This document shows positions 27,919-36,297 of a stretch of 45,745 nucleotides of DNA, in pieces (position 1 is the first letter of the stretch; each line of letters begins with the position of its first letter). Below the pieces are notes generated by a model. The model was not told the DNA's origin. It saw only the letters and a list, made by a program, of their open reading frames with translations, and ran no database searches. The stretch is from contig JAQUIV010000002.1 in NCBI GenBank assembly GCA_028681275.1, positions 1 to 45,745 on the forward strand, given 5' to 3'. Both the position numbers and the translations under genes were made by a program. The stretch is from Aliarcobacter sp. (lineage in GTDB: Bacteria; Campylobacterota; Campylobacteria; Campylobacterales; Arcobacteraceae).

Positions 27919-28542
27919 ATGAGCGCTAATAATCAACCCCAAATATGTATAAAACTTTTAAGAGATATAAAAACCGATGCTTTACTTATTTATATTAAAA
28001 CTGTTATAGAAGAACTTCTTGAAAATGTAAAAAATGAAAAATATAAAATTGATTTAGGTTATGAAGAATTTAATAAAGAGATTGAAAAAAATATAATAGA
28101 ACTAAATGAAAAATTAGATAAAACAATAATCAACGCCTATGAATTAAAATCTTTTATGGCATATCAACAGACTCGTCAAAAAAATCATAAACTTCTTCCA
28201 AATGATGAAGCTTTAGTTTTTTATTACAATACCATAGTAAAACAGATTGAAACCCAATTAGTTGAGGGTGAACTTTGGATTCCTGAACAAATAATTTTGG
28301 CACTATTAAGTGAATGGATTTTGGAAGAAGAAAAATCAATAATTTTTTACTCTTTTTTAAAAGATTTTGATTATTTAAAACTTTTAGCTTTTTATGAAAA
28401 AGCAAGAAATAATGAGAAGAATAGTAATTTAAAACAAAATATAATCAAAATGTATCAAATTTCATCCTCAATGATAAAAAAACTTAAGTATTCTAAATAT
28501 AAAATTAATTCAACAAGAAAATCCAAAATGAGAAAAAAATGA
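27919..28542 (+). CDS. Unknown protein coupled to SulP transporter
   Basis: A 207-residue soluble-looking protein with no recognised domain. It is mostly helical, with a Lys/Glu/Asn-rich middle (KNEKYKIDLGYEEF, NKEIEKNIIELNEKLDKTI), an aromatic region (LWIPEQIILALLSEWILEEEKSIIFYSFLKDF in parts), and a strongly basic C-terminus (KLKYSKYKINSTRKSKMRKK). AGGA lies five bases before the ATG. It overlaps the SulP gene by four bases (ATGA), so translation is coupled, and it is divergent from tetR. A role with the transporter is inferred from context only. Confidence 0.7.
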   Translation: MSANNQPQICIKLLRDIKTDALLIYIKTVIEELLENVKNEKYKIDLGYEEFNKEIEKNIIELNEKLDKTIINAYELKSFMAYQQTRQKNHKLLPNDEALVFYYNTIVKQIETQLVEGELWIPEQIILALLSEWILEEEKSIIFYSFLKDFDYLKLLAFYEKARNNEKNSNLKQNIIKMYQISSSMIKKLKYSKYKINSTRKSKMRKK

Positions 28543-30170
28543 AAAATAACATTTTATCTGGTTTAACAGTAGGGATAATAGCTCTTCCTTTATCTATGGC
28601 TTTGGCAATTGCAACGGGAGTTCCGCCTCAACTTGGACTTTATACAGCAATAATTGCAGGATTTTTTGCTGCTATTTTTGGAAGTAGTAAGGTAAATATT
28701 TCAGGTCCAACTGCTGCATTTATTGTTATTTTAATTCCTATTGTTCAAGAATTTGGAGTTTCTGGCTTACTTATTTGTGGATTATTATCTGGGATTATTT
28801 TAGTAATTGCTGGATTTTTAAAACTGGGAACTTTAATAGAAATTGTTCCTTATCCAGTAACTGTTGGATTTACCTCAGGAATTGCCGTAGTAATTGCCAC
28901 TTATCAAATAAAAGATTTTTTTGGATTAACAATTGAGCATTTTGATGGTCACTATTTAGATAAAATAGTTCTAATTTTTAATAGTTTTCACACTTTCAAA
29001 CCAGCTGAATTAGCAGTTGGTGTTGTAACTTTATTTATTCTTATTTTTTGGCAAAAAACAAAAAGCAAAATTCCATCTGCTCTTATTGCACTTGGATTTG
29101 TAACAGTTATTGTTTATATTGCAAATATCTACTTCCCTCAATTAAATATCTCAACTGTATATTCAACTTTTGATTATAAAATTGGAAACTTAGAAGGGCA
29201 AGGGATTCCACCTATTCCTTTACAATTTGAACTACCTTGGAGTTATTTAAATGTTGATCAAATAAATTTAGACCTATTTTATAAACTTCTTCCTCATAGT
29301 ATTGCAATAGCTATTTTAGGAGCTTTAGAATCTCTTTTATGTGCAGTTATTAGTGATGGAATGACAGGACATAGAACTGACCCAAATAAAGAGTTAATAG
29401 GTCAAGGAATCACAAATATCATTGTTCCATTTTTTGGAGGAATTCCTGCAACTGCTGCGATTGCTAGAACTGTTGTAAATGTAAAATCAGGAGCAACATC
29501 AAAAATATCTTCAGTTATTCACTCATTATTTATTTTAGCTTCAATTTCATTTTTAGCAACATATTTATCATTTTTACCAATGGCTTCTTTATCAGCACTT
29601 TTATTAATGGTTGCTTGGAATATGTCTGAAATTAAACATTTCAAAAATATCATAAAAGTTGCTCCAGGAAACGATATTTTAGTTCTTTTAACATGTTTTT
29701 TCTTAACTGTTTTAATAGATATGCAAGTTGCTGTTGCTATTGGAATGGGACTTGCTTCAATCTTATTTATCAAAAAAACTATTGATTTACACTCTATTGA
29801 ACTAATAAATAATGAAACTAACTCAACTCATCCAGATATTCCAGATAATATCTCAATTTATGATATTAATGGTCCAATGTTTTTTGGAGCTGCACAAAAC
29901 GCACTAAAAACTCTTTTAAACATAGATGAAAATACAAATATTGTAATTTTAAATATGAAAAATGTACCAATGCTTGATATGACAGGAATAATTACCCTTG
30001 AATCTATTGTTGAAAATTTTAAAAGTAAAAATAAAAAATTGGTTTTTTGTGGATTAAATGAAAGAATTCTAAAAAAATTAGAAAAAGCACACTTTCATTT
30101 TGATGGTGTAACTTTAAAAAGTTTTGATAATTTAAGTGATTCTATAACTTATTCAAAATCTGTAATATAA
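28539..30170 (+). CDS. SulP (SLC26) family anion transporter with STAS domain
   Basis: A 543-residue inner-membrane transporter. The N-terminal part (about 1-400) has 12-14 hydrophobic helices, with GLTVGIIALPLSMALAIATGVPPQLGLYTAI in parts and the SulP signature GSSKVNISGPTAAF near residue 48. The C-terminal STAS domain (about 420-543) has VPMLDMTGIITLESI. SulP proteins move sulfate, bicarbonate or dicarboxylates; the substrate cannot be decided here. The gene overlaps the unknown protein at 27919 and is divergent from a TetR regulator. It ends in a hairpin shared with the convergent gene at 30186. Confidence 0.93.
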   Translation: MKNNILSGLTVGIIALPLSMALAIATGVPPQLGLYTAIIAGFFAAIFGSSKVNISGPTAAFIVILIPIVQEFGVSGLLICGLLSGIILVIAGFLKLGTLIEIVPYPVTVGFTSGIAVVIATYQIKDFFGLTIEHFDGHYLDKIVLIFNSFHTFKPAELAVGVVTLFILIFWQKTKSKIPSALIALGFVTVIVYIANIYFPQLNISTVYSTFDYKIGNLEGQGIPPIPLQFELPWSYLNVDQINLDLFYKLLPHSIAIAILGALESLLCAVISDGMTGHRTDPNKELIGQGITNIIVPFFGGIPATAAIARTVVNVKSGATSKISSVIHSLFILASISFLATYLSFLPMASLSALLLMVAWNMSEIKHFKNIIKVAPGNDILVLLTCFFLTVLIDMQVAVAIGMGLASILFIKKTIDLHSIELINNETNSTHPDIPDNISIYDINGPMFFGAAQNALKTLLNIDENTNIVILNMKNVPMLDMTGIITLESIVENFKSKNKKLVFCGLNERILKKLEKAHFHFDGVTLKSFDNLSDSITYSKSVI

Positions 30171-30196
30171 AAGTAATTTATACTTTTATATTACAG
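30160..30196. terminator. Perfect hairpin over both stop codons at the SulP/30186 junction
   Basis: CTGTAATATAAAAGTA (30160-30175) and its exact complement (30181-30196) around a 5-base loop. The left arm includes the last two codons and stop of the SulP gene, the right arm those of the convergent small gene, so both proteins end in Val-Ile. A strong U-tract is absent, but a 16-base-pair perfect stem is unlikely by chance. Confidence 0.7.
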
Positions 30197-30416
30197 CATC
30201 AACTTCAAAATCGAAATAGTCTTCAATATTACTTGAAAAAAAATCTTTATAATCCTTTGAAAAAATCTCATAATTCAAAGGGATTATTTCATTTGCCAAA
30301 CTCACTTTTTTATAGTCTAAATCCAAAAGATGAGGGAATTTTTTTGTTAACTCTTTAACTGTGATTGAAGTATCAAAGTCATCGGGATTAAATGGAACTT
30401 TTGTTTTATTTTTCAT
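30186..30416 (-). CDS. Small conserved-looking protein of unknown function
   Basis: A 76-residue acidic protein (VPFNPDDFDTSITVKELTKKFPHLLDLDY, in parts; C-terminus IEDYFDFEVDAVI). No transmembrane segment or known domain. AAGG lies six bases before the ATG, which supports translation. It lies 53 bases downstream of nfo on the same strand, and converges on the SulP gene. It may be cotranscribed with nfo. Confidence 0.6.
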   Translation of the reverse strand: MKNKTKVPFNPDDFDTSITVKELTKKFPHLLDLDYKKVSLANEIIPLNYEIFSKDYKDFFSSNIEDYFDFEVDAVI

Positions 30417-30469
30417 AATATGCCTTAAAGAGTTTTTTATACTCTATACATATATCATTCCATCTAAAT

Positions 30470-31315
30470 TTATTTTTCTACTAAATCATAAAGTGCTTGA
30501 ATTTCTTGTGCCCAAATCTCTTCATTTATAGTTTCTAAAACAAGTGGAATATCATCCATTCTTTCATCATTCATTATAAATCTAAAAGCATCCCAACCAA
30601 TTTTTCCAAGACCTAAAGAATCATGTCTATCAACCCTGCTTCCAAGATCTGGTTTTGAATCATTTATGTGCATTCCCATTAGATATTGTCTTCCAACAAT
30701 CGAGTCAAACTCATTCCAAGTTTTATCATAAGCTTCTCTTGTTCTTATATCATAACCAGCAGTGAACATATGACAAGTATCAATACAAACCCCAACTCTA
30801 CTTTTATCTTCAATTTTATCGATGATATAAGCTAAGTGTTCAAATTTATATCCAAGGTTACTTCCTTGACCTGCTGTGTTTTCAATCACAAGTTTTACAT
30901 CTTTTGTAATATCTATTGCTCTATTCATAGAATCAGCTATATTATTTAAACACTCTTCTTCGCTTATTTTTCTCAAGTGGCTACCAGGATGAAAATTTAA
31001 TCTATCAAGTTTTAAAATCTCACATCTTTGTATTTCATGTACAAAACCGTCAAAAGATTTTGCCCTTGCATCAGTTTCTGGATGCCCTAAATTTATCAAA
31101 TAACTATCATGTGGCAAAATATGTTTTGTTTGAATTTTTGATTTTTCAAGTTCTTTAAACCATCTATCTATATCTTTTGTTTCTAAAGGTTTTGCAGTCC
31201 ATTGTCTTTGATTTTTTGTAAAAAGTGCAAAAGCTTTTGCCCCTATTAAAGTGGCATTTATTGGTGCATTATAAACTCCACCACTAGCACTTACATGTGC
31301 TCCAACATATTTCAT
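30470..31315 (-). CDS. nfo: Endonuclease IV
   Basis: AP endonuclease of base-excision repair, a TIM-barrel trinuclear zinc enzyme. The 281 residues match the family. Metal ligands are visible in LNFHPGSH (near 100), VIENTAGQG (near 142), [13 protein letters not shown] (near 178), [22 protein letters not shown] in two parts (near 215), and PLVLETINE near 262. The ATG has TAGGAATG just upstream and a TAGAAT -10 box. It stands alone, followed on the same strand by a small unknown gene. Confidence 0.97.
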   Translation of the reverse strand: MKYVGAHVSASGGVYNAPINATLIGAKAFALFTKNQRQWTAKPLETKDIDRWFKELEKSKIQTKHILPHDSYLINLGHPETDARAKSFDGFVHEIQRCEILKLDRLNFHPGSHLRKISEEECLNNIADSMNRAIDITKDVKLVIENTAGQGSNLGYKFEHLAYIIDKIEDKSRVGVCIDTCHMFTAGYDIRTREAYDKTWNEFDSIVGRQYLMGMHINDSKPDLGSRVDRHDSLGLGKIGWDAFRFIMNDERMDDIPLVLETINEEIWAQEIQALYDLVEK

Positions 31316-31345
31316 AATTCATTCCTATTTATCTAAAATTACCCT

Positions 31346-31351
31346 ATTCTA
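31346..31351 (-). promoter_or_regulatory. -10 box of nfo
   Basis: TAGAAT on the minus strand after a T-rich stretch (TTTTTG), 31 bases upstream of the nfo ATG. Confidence 0.45.
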
Positions 31352-31471
31352 CAAAAATAGAACTTTAGAACTAAACTAAAAAAATATTTTAATTCATTAG
31401 ATACTCAATATAAAGTGTCATTTAGGTACACAAATTGCATTAAAAGAAAAAATTCACTCTTTTTTATTTTG

Positions 31472-31489
31472 TAATTAAAAGTTTAATTA
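31472..31489. promoter_or_regulatory. Palindrome upstream of the NDH-2 promoter
   Basis: TAATTAAA and TTTAATTA separated by AG, directly before a TAGAAT hexamer at 31490-31495. Candidate operator; A/T composition lowers the significance. Confidence 0.3.
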
Positions 31490-31549
31490 TAGAATAACAA
31501 ATAATTTTGAAAGTTTAAAATTTGCTACATTGGGGCTATGAATTTTTTA

Positions 31550-31555
31550 TATAAT
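31550..31555 (+). promoter_or_regulatory. -10 box of the NDH-2-like gene
   Basis: TATAAT after a T-run (TTTTTTA), 67 bases before the ATG at 31622. AAGGA at 31608-31612 is the ribosome site. The box sits inside an inverted repeat ATGAATT/AATTCAT. Confidence 0.5.
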
Positions 31556-31621
31556 TCATCCCTTAGCTATTAAAAAAATGACTTTTCAAGCACATAGTAA
31601 TATATAAAAGGATTAAGCCTT

Positions 31622-32824
31622 ATGGAAAAAGTGGTAATAATTGGTGGTGGATATGCAGGGATATATGCATTAAGAGAATTAGTTAAAAATAAAAATATAA
31701 AAATTACTTTGATAGATAAACATACCTATCATAACTTACAACCAGAGGTTTATGATTTAATTGCAAATAAATCAAACTTTGCAGAGGTAACTATTGATTT
31801 AACTACTTTATGTATGGGATTTAATCACAACTATCTTGAATTTAAAAATTTAAAAGTTAGAAGAATTGATCAAGTTGCAAAAAAAATCTACACTGAAGAA
31901 GAAGAGATAGTTGAATTTGACTATTTAATCATGGCAGCAGGTACAAGAACATTTTTCCCTACAAGTATTCCAGGTCTTAATAATGCAGATGATATTAAAA
32001 AACTTCATAGAGCAATCACATTTAAACAAAGTTTTGAGCAACAATTATTTAAAAAAATCAGAGATGAAGCTAAACAATGTGCAGATACAAGAATCGTTGT
32101 AGTTGGAGCTGGTTTATCTGGAGTTGAAATTGCTGCTGAGATGGCTTATTATTCAAATAAATTTTTCGAAAGGGGAAATTTCTCTTGTGATAATTTAAAA
32201 ATTTCTTTGATTAGTAGTTCAGTTACTATTCTTCCTGGTCTTTCTTCTAAACTTATAAGCATCTCTCAAGAGAGATTAAAATCTCTTGGAATTAACATCA
32301 TCACAAATACTAAACTTCAAAAAGTTGAAGATGGTTATTGTCATTTCTCAAATGGAACTAAAATAAATCACTCTTTTGTAATCTTTACAGGGGGTATTGA
32401 AGCTTCTACGATTACAGCTGAATTAGAAGATGTTGCAAAAAATGGTAGAGGTCAAATTATCGTTAACGAATATCTTCAAACTGATAAATATGAAAATATC
32501 TTTGCTATTGGTGATATTGCTGAAATCAGAAATGCAAAAGGTGAAATAATGCCACCAAATGTTACTGTTGCAAGAATTAGTGGTACTGATGCAGGTAACA
32601 ATGTATTAAATATGATTGCAGGAAAAAGATTAATTAAATCAAATCCTAAATTAGATGGAATTTTAATTGCACTTGGTGGTAAATATGCAGCTGGTGACCT
32701 TTTTGGTTTAGTAACAGTTAGTGGAAGAATTGCTTACGAAATTAAAAAATATGTATTTAGTTCTTATAGAAAACCTCTGTTAAAATTAATTAAAATTGGT
32801 TACAGTAAACTAAAAAGATTCTAA
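31622..32824 (+). CDS. NDH-2-like NAD(P)/FAD oxidoreductase
   Basis: A 400-residue two-dinucleotide-binding flavoprotein. The first GxGxxG-type motif is IIGGGYAGIYAL (residues 6-17), followed by LIDKHTYHNLQPEVY; the second is VVVGAGLSGVEIAAEM (near 160); the late FAD motif NIFAIGDIAEI is near 297. This is the pattern of type II NADH dehydrogenase and related sulfide:quinone or ferredoxin reductases. No redox-active cysteine pair typical of SQR is visible. The C-terminus is basic and could bind the membrane (YEIKKYVFSSYRKPLLKLIK). With a complex I that lacks the NADH module, it is a likely NADH:menaquinone route, inferred. Confidence 0.85.
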   Translation: MEKVVIIGGGYAGIYALRELVKNKNIKITLIDKHTYHNLQPEVYDLIANKSNFAEVTIDLTTLCMGFNHNYLEFKNLKVRRIDQVAKKIYTEEEEIVEFDYLIMAAGTRTFFPTSIPGLNNADDIKKLHRAITFKQSFEQQLFKKIRDEAKQCADTRIVVVGAGLSGVEIAAEMAYYSNKFFERGNFSCDNLKISLISSSVTILPGLSSKLISISQERLKSLGINIITNTKLQKVEDGYCHFSNGTKINHSFVIFTGGIEASTITAELEDVAKNGRGQIIVNEYLQTDKYENIFAIGDIAEIRNAKGEIMPPNVTVARISGTDAGNNVLNMIAGKRLIKSNPKLDGILIALGGKYAAGDLFGLVTVSGRIAYEIKKYVFSSYRKPLLKLIKIGYSKLKRF

Positions 32825-32851
32825 AAAAGAAAGAGTTGTCTCTCTTTTTTT
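32825..32851 (+). terminator. Rho-independent terminator after the NDH-2-like gene
   Basis: An A/G-rich arm (32825-32835, ending GAAAGAG), a 4-base loop and CTCTCT followed by seven T. Stem has one or two mismatches, with a clear U-tract. Confidence 0.7.
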
Positions 32852-32882
32852 AGAAGTTATTTATCGCTCTAAAAATTAAAAT

Positions 32883-32901
32883 TATTCCTTTAAAAGGAAT
32901 A
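32883..32901. promoter_or_regulatory. Perfect palindrome upstream of the phosphodiesterase -10 box
   Basis: TATTCCTTT (32883-32891) and AAAGGAATA (32893-32901) are perfect complements around a single A. The centre lies about 15 bases upstream of the -10 box, covering the -35 area, as expected for an operator. Confidence 0.5.
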
Positions 32902-32906
32902 TGATG

Positions 32907-32912
32907 TATAAT
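32907..32912 (+). promoter_or_regulatory. -10 box of the c-di-GMP phosphodiesterase operon
   Basis: TGTATAAT at 32905-32912 with the hexamer TATAAT, 41 bases before the ATG at 32953. Confidence 0.6.
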
Positions 32913-32952
32913 CATAAAGTTATTTTTAACTATTTTACAAAAAAGAGTGATA

Positions 32953-34911
32953 ATGAAAAATAAACAAACTACTTATAAAAAACTCATATTAAAAATAATT
33001 CTTATCACACTTGCTTTTTCACTAACTATTGCTTTTGTTTACACTCAATATATGAAAAAAGAAGCTATCGAAAAACTTTCAAAAGTTGATGCTAAAAAAA
33101 CCACAGAACTTGTATTTCAATCTTTATATTCTGCAATGGAGAGAGGTTGGACAAGAGATGATTTAGAAAACATTATAAAAAGACTTAATTCTGTTGATAA
33201 AAATATGGCTGTTAATGTTTACAGAGGAGAAGAAGTTGCTAAACAGTTTGGTGATATTCAAAAAGATTTAGAAGCTAGAAAAAATGACTCTTTTGTTCAA
33301 AAAGCCTTAGAAAAAAATGATGTTTTAAATGTTATTGATGACTCAACTATTGAATATTATTATCCAATTATTGCAAAACAAGAGTGTTTAAAATGTCACA
33401 CCCAAACAAAAGAAGGAAATGTTTTAGGAGTTATTAATATTATGTATCCAATTGATGATTTAAAAATTTCTCTTTCATCAATTATTAACTTCTTTATTTT
33501 ATTTATAATTTTATTTTCAATTGTGATTTTTATAGCTTTATTTATAGAGTTTGACAGACATCTTGTAAAACCAATTAAAAATTTTATTGCTAATATAAAT
33601 TACATCTCTAATCATAAAGATATTACAAAAAGAGTCGGCATGAATAATCAAATTCAAGAGATTAATTCCATGAAAAATGTATTTAACAATATGTTAGATT
33701 CACTTGAATACCAATTTTTCCATGATGAATTAACAACTCTTCCAAATAGAAAAAAACTAATTGAGACTCTTTCTTTAGAAAAAGATGCTATTTTGATGAT
33801 TATTAATATCGATAAATTCCAACATATAAATGACTTATATGGAGACAAAATTGGAAATGATATTATTAAAAATACTGCAAAAATCATAAAAGAGAATGTT
33901 TCTTCTGAAGCTATATTATTTAAACTCCATGCGGATGAATATGCTCTTTATTTACCAAGCGAATCTGTTTATGAAGATATTAAAAATATTGCTTTACACC
34001 TTGCAAATTGCATCGAAAACCACACCTTTATAATCAATGAAAATGAAATTTATGTAAACGCAACCATTGGTGTTGCATATGGGACTTCATTTTTATTAAA
34101 CAATGCGGATATGGCTCTAAAAGTTGCAAAGAAAAAAAGAAAAAAATATCTAATTTATGAATCAAATATGAAAATTGAACATGAATATGCTCAAAATCTT
34201 ATTTGGGCTAAAAAAATAAAAGATGCAATAGAAAACAATAAAATCGAACCACTTTTCCAACCTATTATTGATACAAAAACTTCAGAAGTTGTTAAATATG
34301 AAGCTTTAATGAGACTAATTGATGAGAATGGAGAGTATGTTTCGCCTATTCATTTCCTCGAATTAGCTAAAAAAAATAAACTTTATCCTAAACTTACGAA
34401 AATTATAGTTGAAAAAACTTTTGAAATTTTCAAAAATCTGGATGCACAAGTTTCTATTAATTTATCTGTACATGATATTTTAAATGAAGATGTTTATTCT
34501 ACGATTATTGAAAAATTAAATGAATATAAACTAGGTGATAAGATAGTTTTTGAACTTATAGAATCAGATGGAATAGAAAATTATGAAGAAGTTATTGAGT
34601 TTATTACTCAAGTAAAAAAAACAGGTGCAAAAATTTCAATAGATGATTTTGGAACGGGTTATTCAAACTTCGAATATATTATGAAATTAAAAGTTGATTA
34701 CATAAAAATTGATGCTTCAATGATAAAAGATATTGACAAAAACTTAAATTCACAAATGGTTACAGAAACAATTATAGATTTTGCAAGAAAAATGAATATT
34801 CAAACTATTGCTGAGTTTGTTCATTCACAAAGTGTTTTTGATGTAGTTAAAGAGATGGGTATTGATTTTGCACAAGGTTATTTCTTTGGAAAACCGCAAA
34901 AATTAGATTAA
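32953..34911 (+). CDS. Membrane heme-motif c-di-GMP phosphodiesterase (DUF3365-GGDEF-EAL)
   Basis: Signal-transduction protein of about 652 residues. Numbering below counts from a GTG two codons upstream; I prefer the ATG at 32953. Two membrane helices (about 11-32 and 180-201) enclose a periplasmic sensor of the DUF3365/Tll0287 type with a covalent-heme motif CLKCH (147-151). A linker leads to a GGDEF domain (256-405) with DELTTLPNR but a degenerate signature HADEY (328-332) instead of GGDEF, so cyclase activity is unlikely. The EAL domain (430-650) keeps YEALMR, NLS, ELIES, DDFGTG, IKID and the final Q, so it is likely an active phosphodiesterase that responds to a redox or gas signal. It is followed after 16 bases by a transporter. 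Confidence 0.9.
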   Translation: MKNKQTTYKKLILKIILITLAFSLTIAFVYTQYMKKEAIEKLSKVDAKKTTELVFQSLYSAMERGWTRDDLENIIKRLNSVDKNMAVNVYRGEEVAKQFGDIQKDLEARKNDSFVQKALEKNDVLNVIDDSTIEYYYPIIAKQECLKCHTQTKEGNVLGVINIMYPIDDLKISLSSIINFFILFIILFSIVIFIALFIEFDRHLVKPIKNFIANINYISNHKDITKRVGMNNQIQEINSMKNVFNNMLDSLEYQFFHDELTTLPNRKKLIETLSLEKDAILMIINIDKFQHINDLYGDKIGNDIIKNTAKIIKENVSSEAILFKLHADEYALYLPSESVYEDIKNIALHLANCIENHTFIINENEIYVNATIGVAYGTSFLLNNADMALKVAKKKRKKYLIYESNMKIEHEYAQNLIWAKKIKDAIENNKIEPLFQPIIDTKTSEVVKYEALMRLIDENGEYVSPIHFLELAKKNKLYPKLTKIIVEKTFEIFKNLDAQVSINLSVHDILNEDVYSTIIEKLNEYKLGDKIVFELIESDGIENYEEVIEFITQVKKTGAKISIDDFGTGYSNFEYIMKLKVDYIKIDASMIKDIDKNLNSQMVTETIIDFARKMNIQTIAEFVHSQSVFDVVKEMGIDFAQGYFFGKPQKLD

Positions 34912-34927
34912 AAAAATAAGGGGAAAA

Positions 34928-36274
34928 ATGCATAAAAATCGTTTTAGTAGAGTTGGATTTATTCTTGCAGCTGCAGGAAGTGCCGTAGGGCTTGGAAATA
35001 TTTGGAAATTTCCTTATATCACGGGAGAAAATGGTGGAGGAGTTTTTGTTCTTGTTTATTTAGCAACTGTATTTTTTATTGGTATGTCAATATTTATTGG
35101 AGAAGTTTTATTAGGAAGCAACTCAAACAAAAATGCAGTTAGTACTTTTGAAACCCTTGCTCCAAAAGATAAAAAATATTGGAAATACTCAGGATTTACC
35201 TTCTTAACGGGTATTTTTATATTAACTTTTTATCCTGCTGTTATTGGTTGGATTTTTTATTATATTGTTTTATCCGTAAACTCATTACCTACAAGTTTTA
35301 GTGAATCAGAAACTGTTTTTATGACTTTTTTGAAAACTGATGTTCTTAATCAGATTTTTTATTACACTTTAACTTTTATAATCATTGCTTACACTATTTC
35401 AAAAGGTGTAAAAAAAGGTATAGAAAAATTCAATAATATTTTAATGCCTGCATTAATTTTTATTTTAGCTATTTTACTTATTTATTCAATTCAACTTGAT
35501 GGTTTTTTCAAAGCAGTAGAATTTATGTTTTACCCAAATTATGAGAAGTTTCACTCAAGTTCAATAATCGTTGCTGTTGGTCATGCATTTTTTACCCTTT
35601 CAATTGGTATGGCTACAATCTTAACTTATGCAGCCTCTTTAGATAAAGACACAAATATTGTAAAAGCTTCTATTTATGTTGTAATTATGGATACCTTAAT
35701 TGCTTTAGTTGCAGGTCTTATCATTTTTTCTATTATCTTTACAGCAGGTCAAGAACCAGGAAAAGGTCCAGGATTAGTATTTATTACACTTCCAGCTATT
35801 TTTTATGAAATGGGAACAATTGGTATTTATTTATCAATTCTATTTTTTATTGCCCTTGCTTTTGCAGCTATCACATCAGCAATTTCAATACTTGAACCAA
35901 CGGTTATGTATTTAGTTGAAAGAAAAAATATTTCAAGAAAAAAAGCGACTTATGGTGTATCACTTGGGGCTTATCTTTTAGGAATTCTTGCAATATTATC
36001 AAATATTGATGGTTACTCTTCATCATTAACTTTTGCTGGTAAAAATCTTTTTGACTGGTTCGATTTTATAAGTTCAGCTATTTTAATGCCAATAGGTGGA
36101 ATTTTAGTTGCAATTTTTGTTGGATATGTAATGGATAAAGAAATTTCAAGAAAAGCTTTAGTTCCTTATATTGGAGAGTTTTTCTATAATATTTGGTTAT
36201 TTGTAATGAAATATTTAGCACCAATTAGTGTGTTTATTATCATGTTAAAAGAGATTGGAATTATAAAAATTTAA
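34928..36274 (+). CDS. Neurotransmitter:sodium symporter family transporter
   Basis: A 448-residue inner-membrane protein with 11-12 hydrophobic helices. The N-terminal RVGFILAAAGSAVGLGNIWKFPYITGENGGGVF in parts is the hallmark of the sodium:neurotransmitter symporter (SNF, LeuT-type) family and contains sodium and substrate contacts of helix 1. Substrate is probably an amino acid or related amine; not decidable here. It lies 16 bases after the heme-motif phosphodiesterase, with GGGGAA before the ATG, so the two share a transcript. It ends with a hairpin shared with the convergent lipoprotein gene. Confidence 0.93.
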   Translation: MHKNRFSRVGFILAAAGSAVGLGNIWKFPYITGENGGGVFVLVYLATVFFIGMSIFIGEVLLGSNSNKNAVSTFETLAPKDKKYWKYSGFTFLTGIFILTFYPAVIGWIFYYIVLSVNSLPTSFSESETVFMTFLKTDVLNQIFYYTLTFIIIAYTISKGVKKGIEKFNNILMPALIFILAILLIYSIQLDGFFKAVEFMFYPNYEKFHSSSIIVAVGHAFFTLSIGMATILTYAASLDKDTNIVKASIYVVIMDTLIALVAGLIIFSIIFTAGQEPGKGPGLVFITLPAIFYEMGTIGIYLSILFFIALAFAAITSAISILEPTVMYLVERKNISRKKATYGVSLGAYLLGILAILSNIDGYSSSLTFAGKNLFDWFDFISSAILMPIGGILVAIFVGYVMDKEISRKALVPYIGEFFYNIWLFVMKYLAPISVFIIMLKEIGIIKI

Positions 36275-36275
36275 G

Positions 36276-36297
36276 GACTAGTAATTTTTTACTAGTC
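36276..36297. terminator. Hairpin at the transporter/lipoprotein convergent junction
   Basis: GACTAGTAA (36276-36284) and TTACTAGTC (36289-36297) form a perfect 9-base-pair stem with loop TTTT. The right arm includes the TAG stop codon of the convergent gene. Confidence 0.65.

Larger units (their letters stand above)
31316..31621. other. 306-base divergent intergenic region nfo / NDH-2
   Basis: No gene seen. It holds a minus-strand -10 box for nfo (31346-31351), an 8-base-pair palindrome (31472-31489) directly followed by TAGAAT (31490-31495), and a plus-strand TATAAT (31550-31555) inside a 7-base-pair inverted repeat, ATGAATT (31538-31544) with AATTCAT (31553-31559). The region is rich in A/T and looks like a regulated promoter area for the flavoprotein gene. 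Confidence 0.5.

Noticed and set aside
27919-28542. Toxin or defence role for the unknown protein next to TetR
   Set aside because: No catalytic motif, no partner antitoxin; tight overlap with a SulP transporter favours transport.
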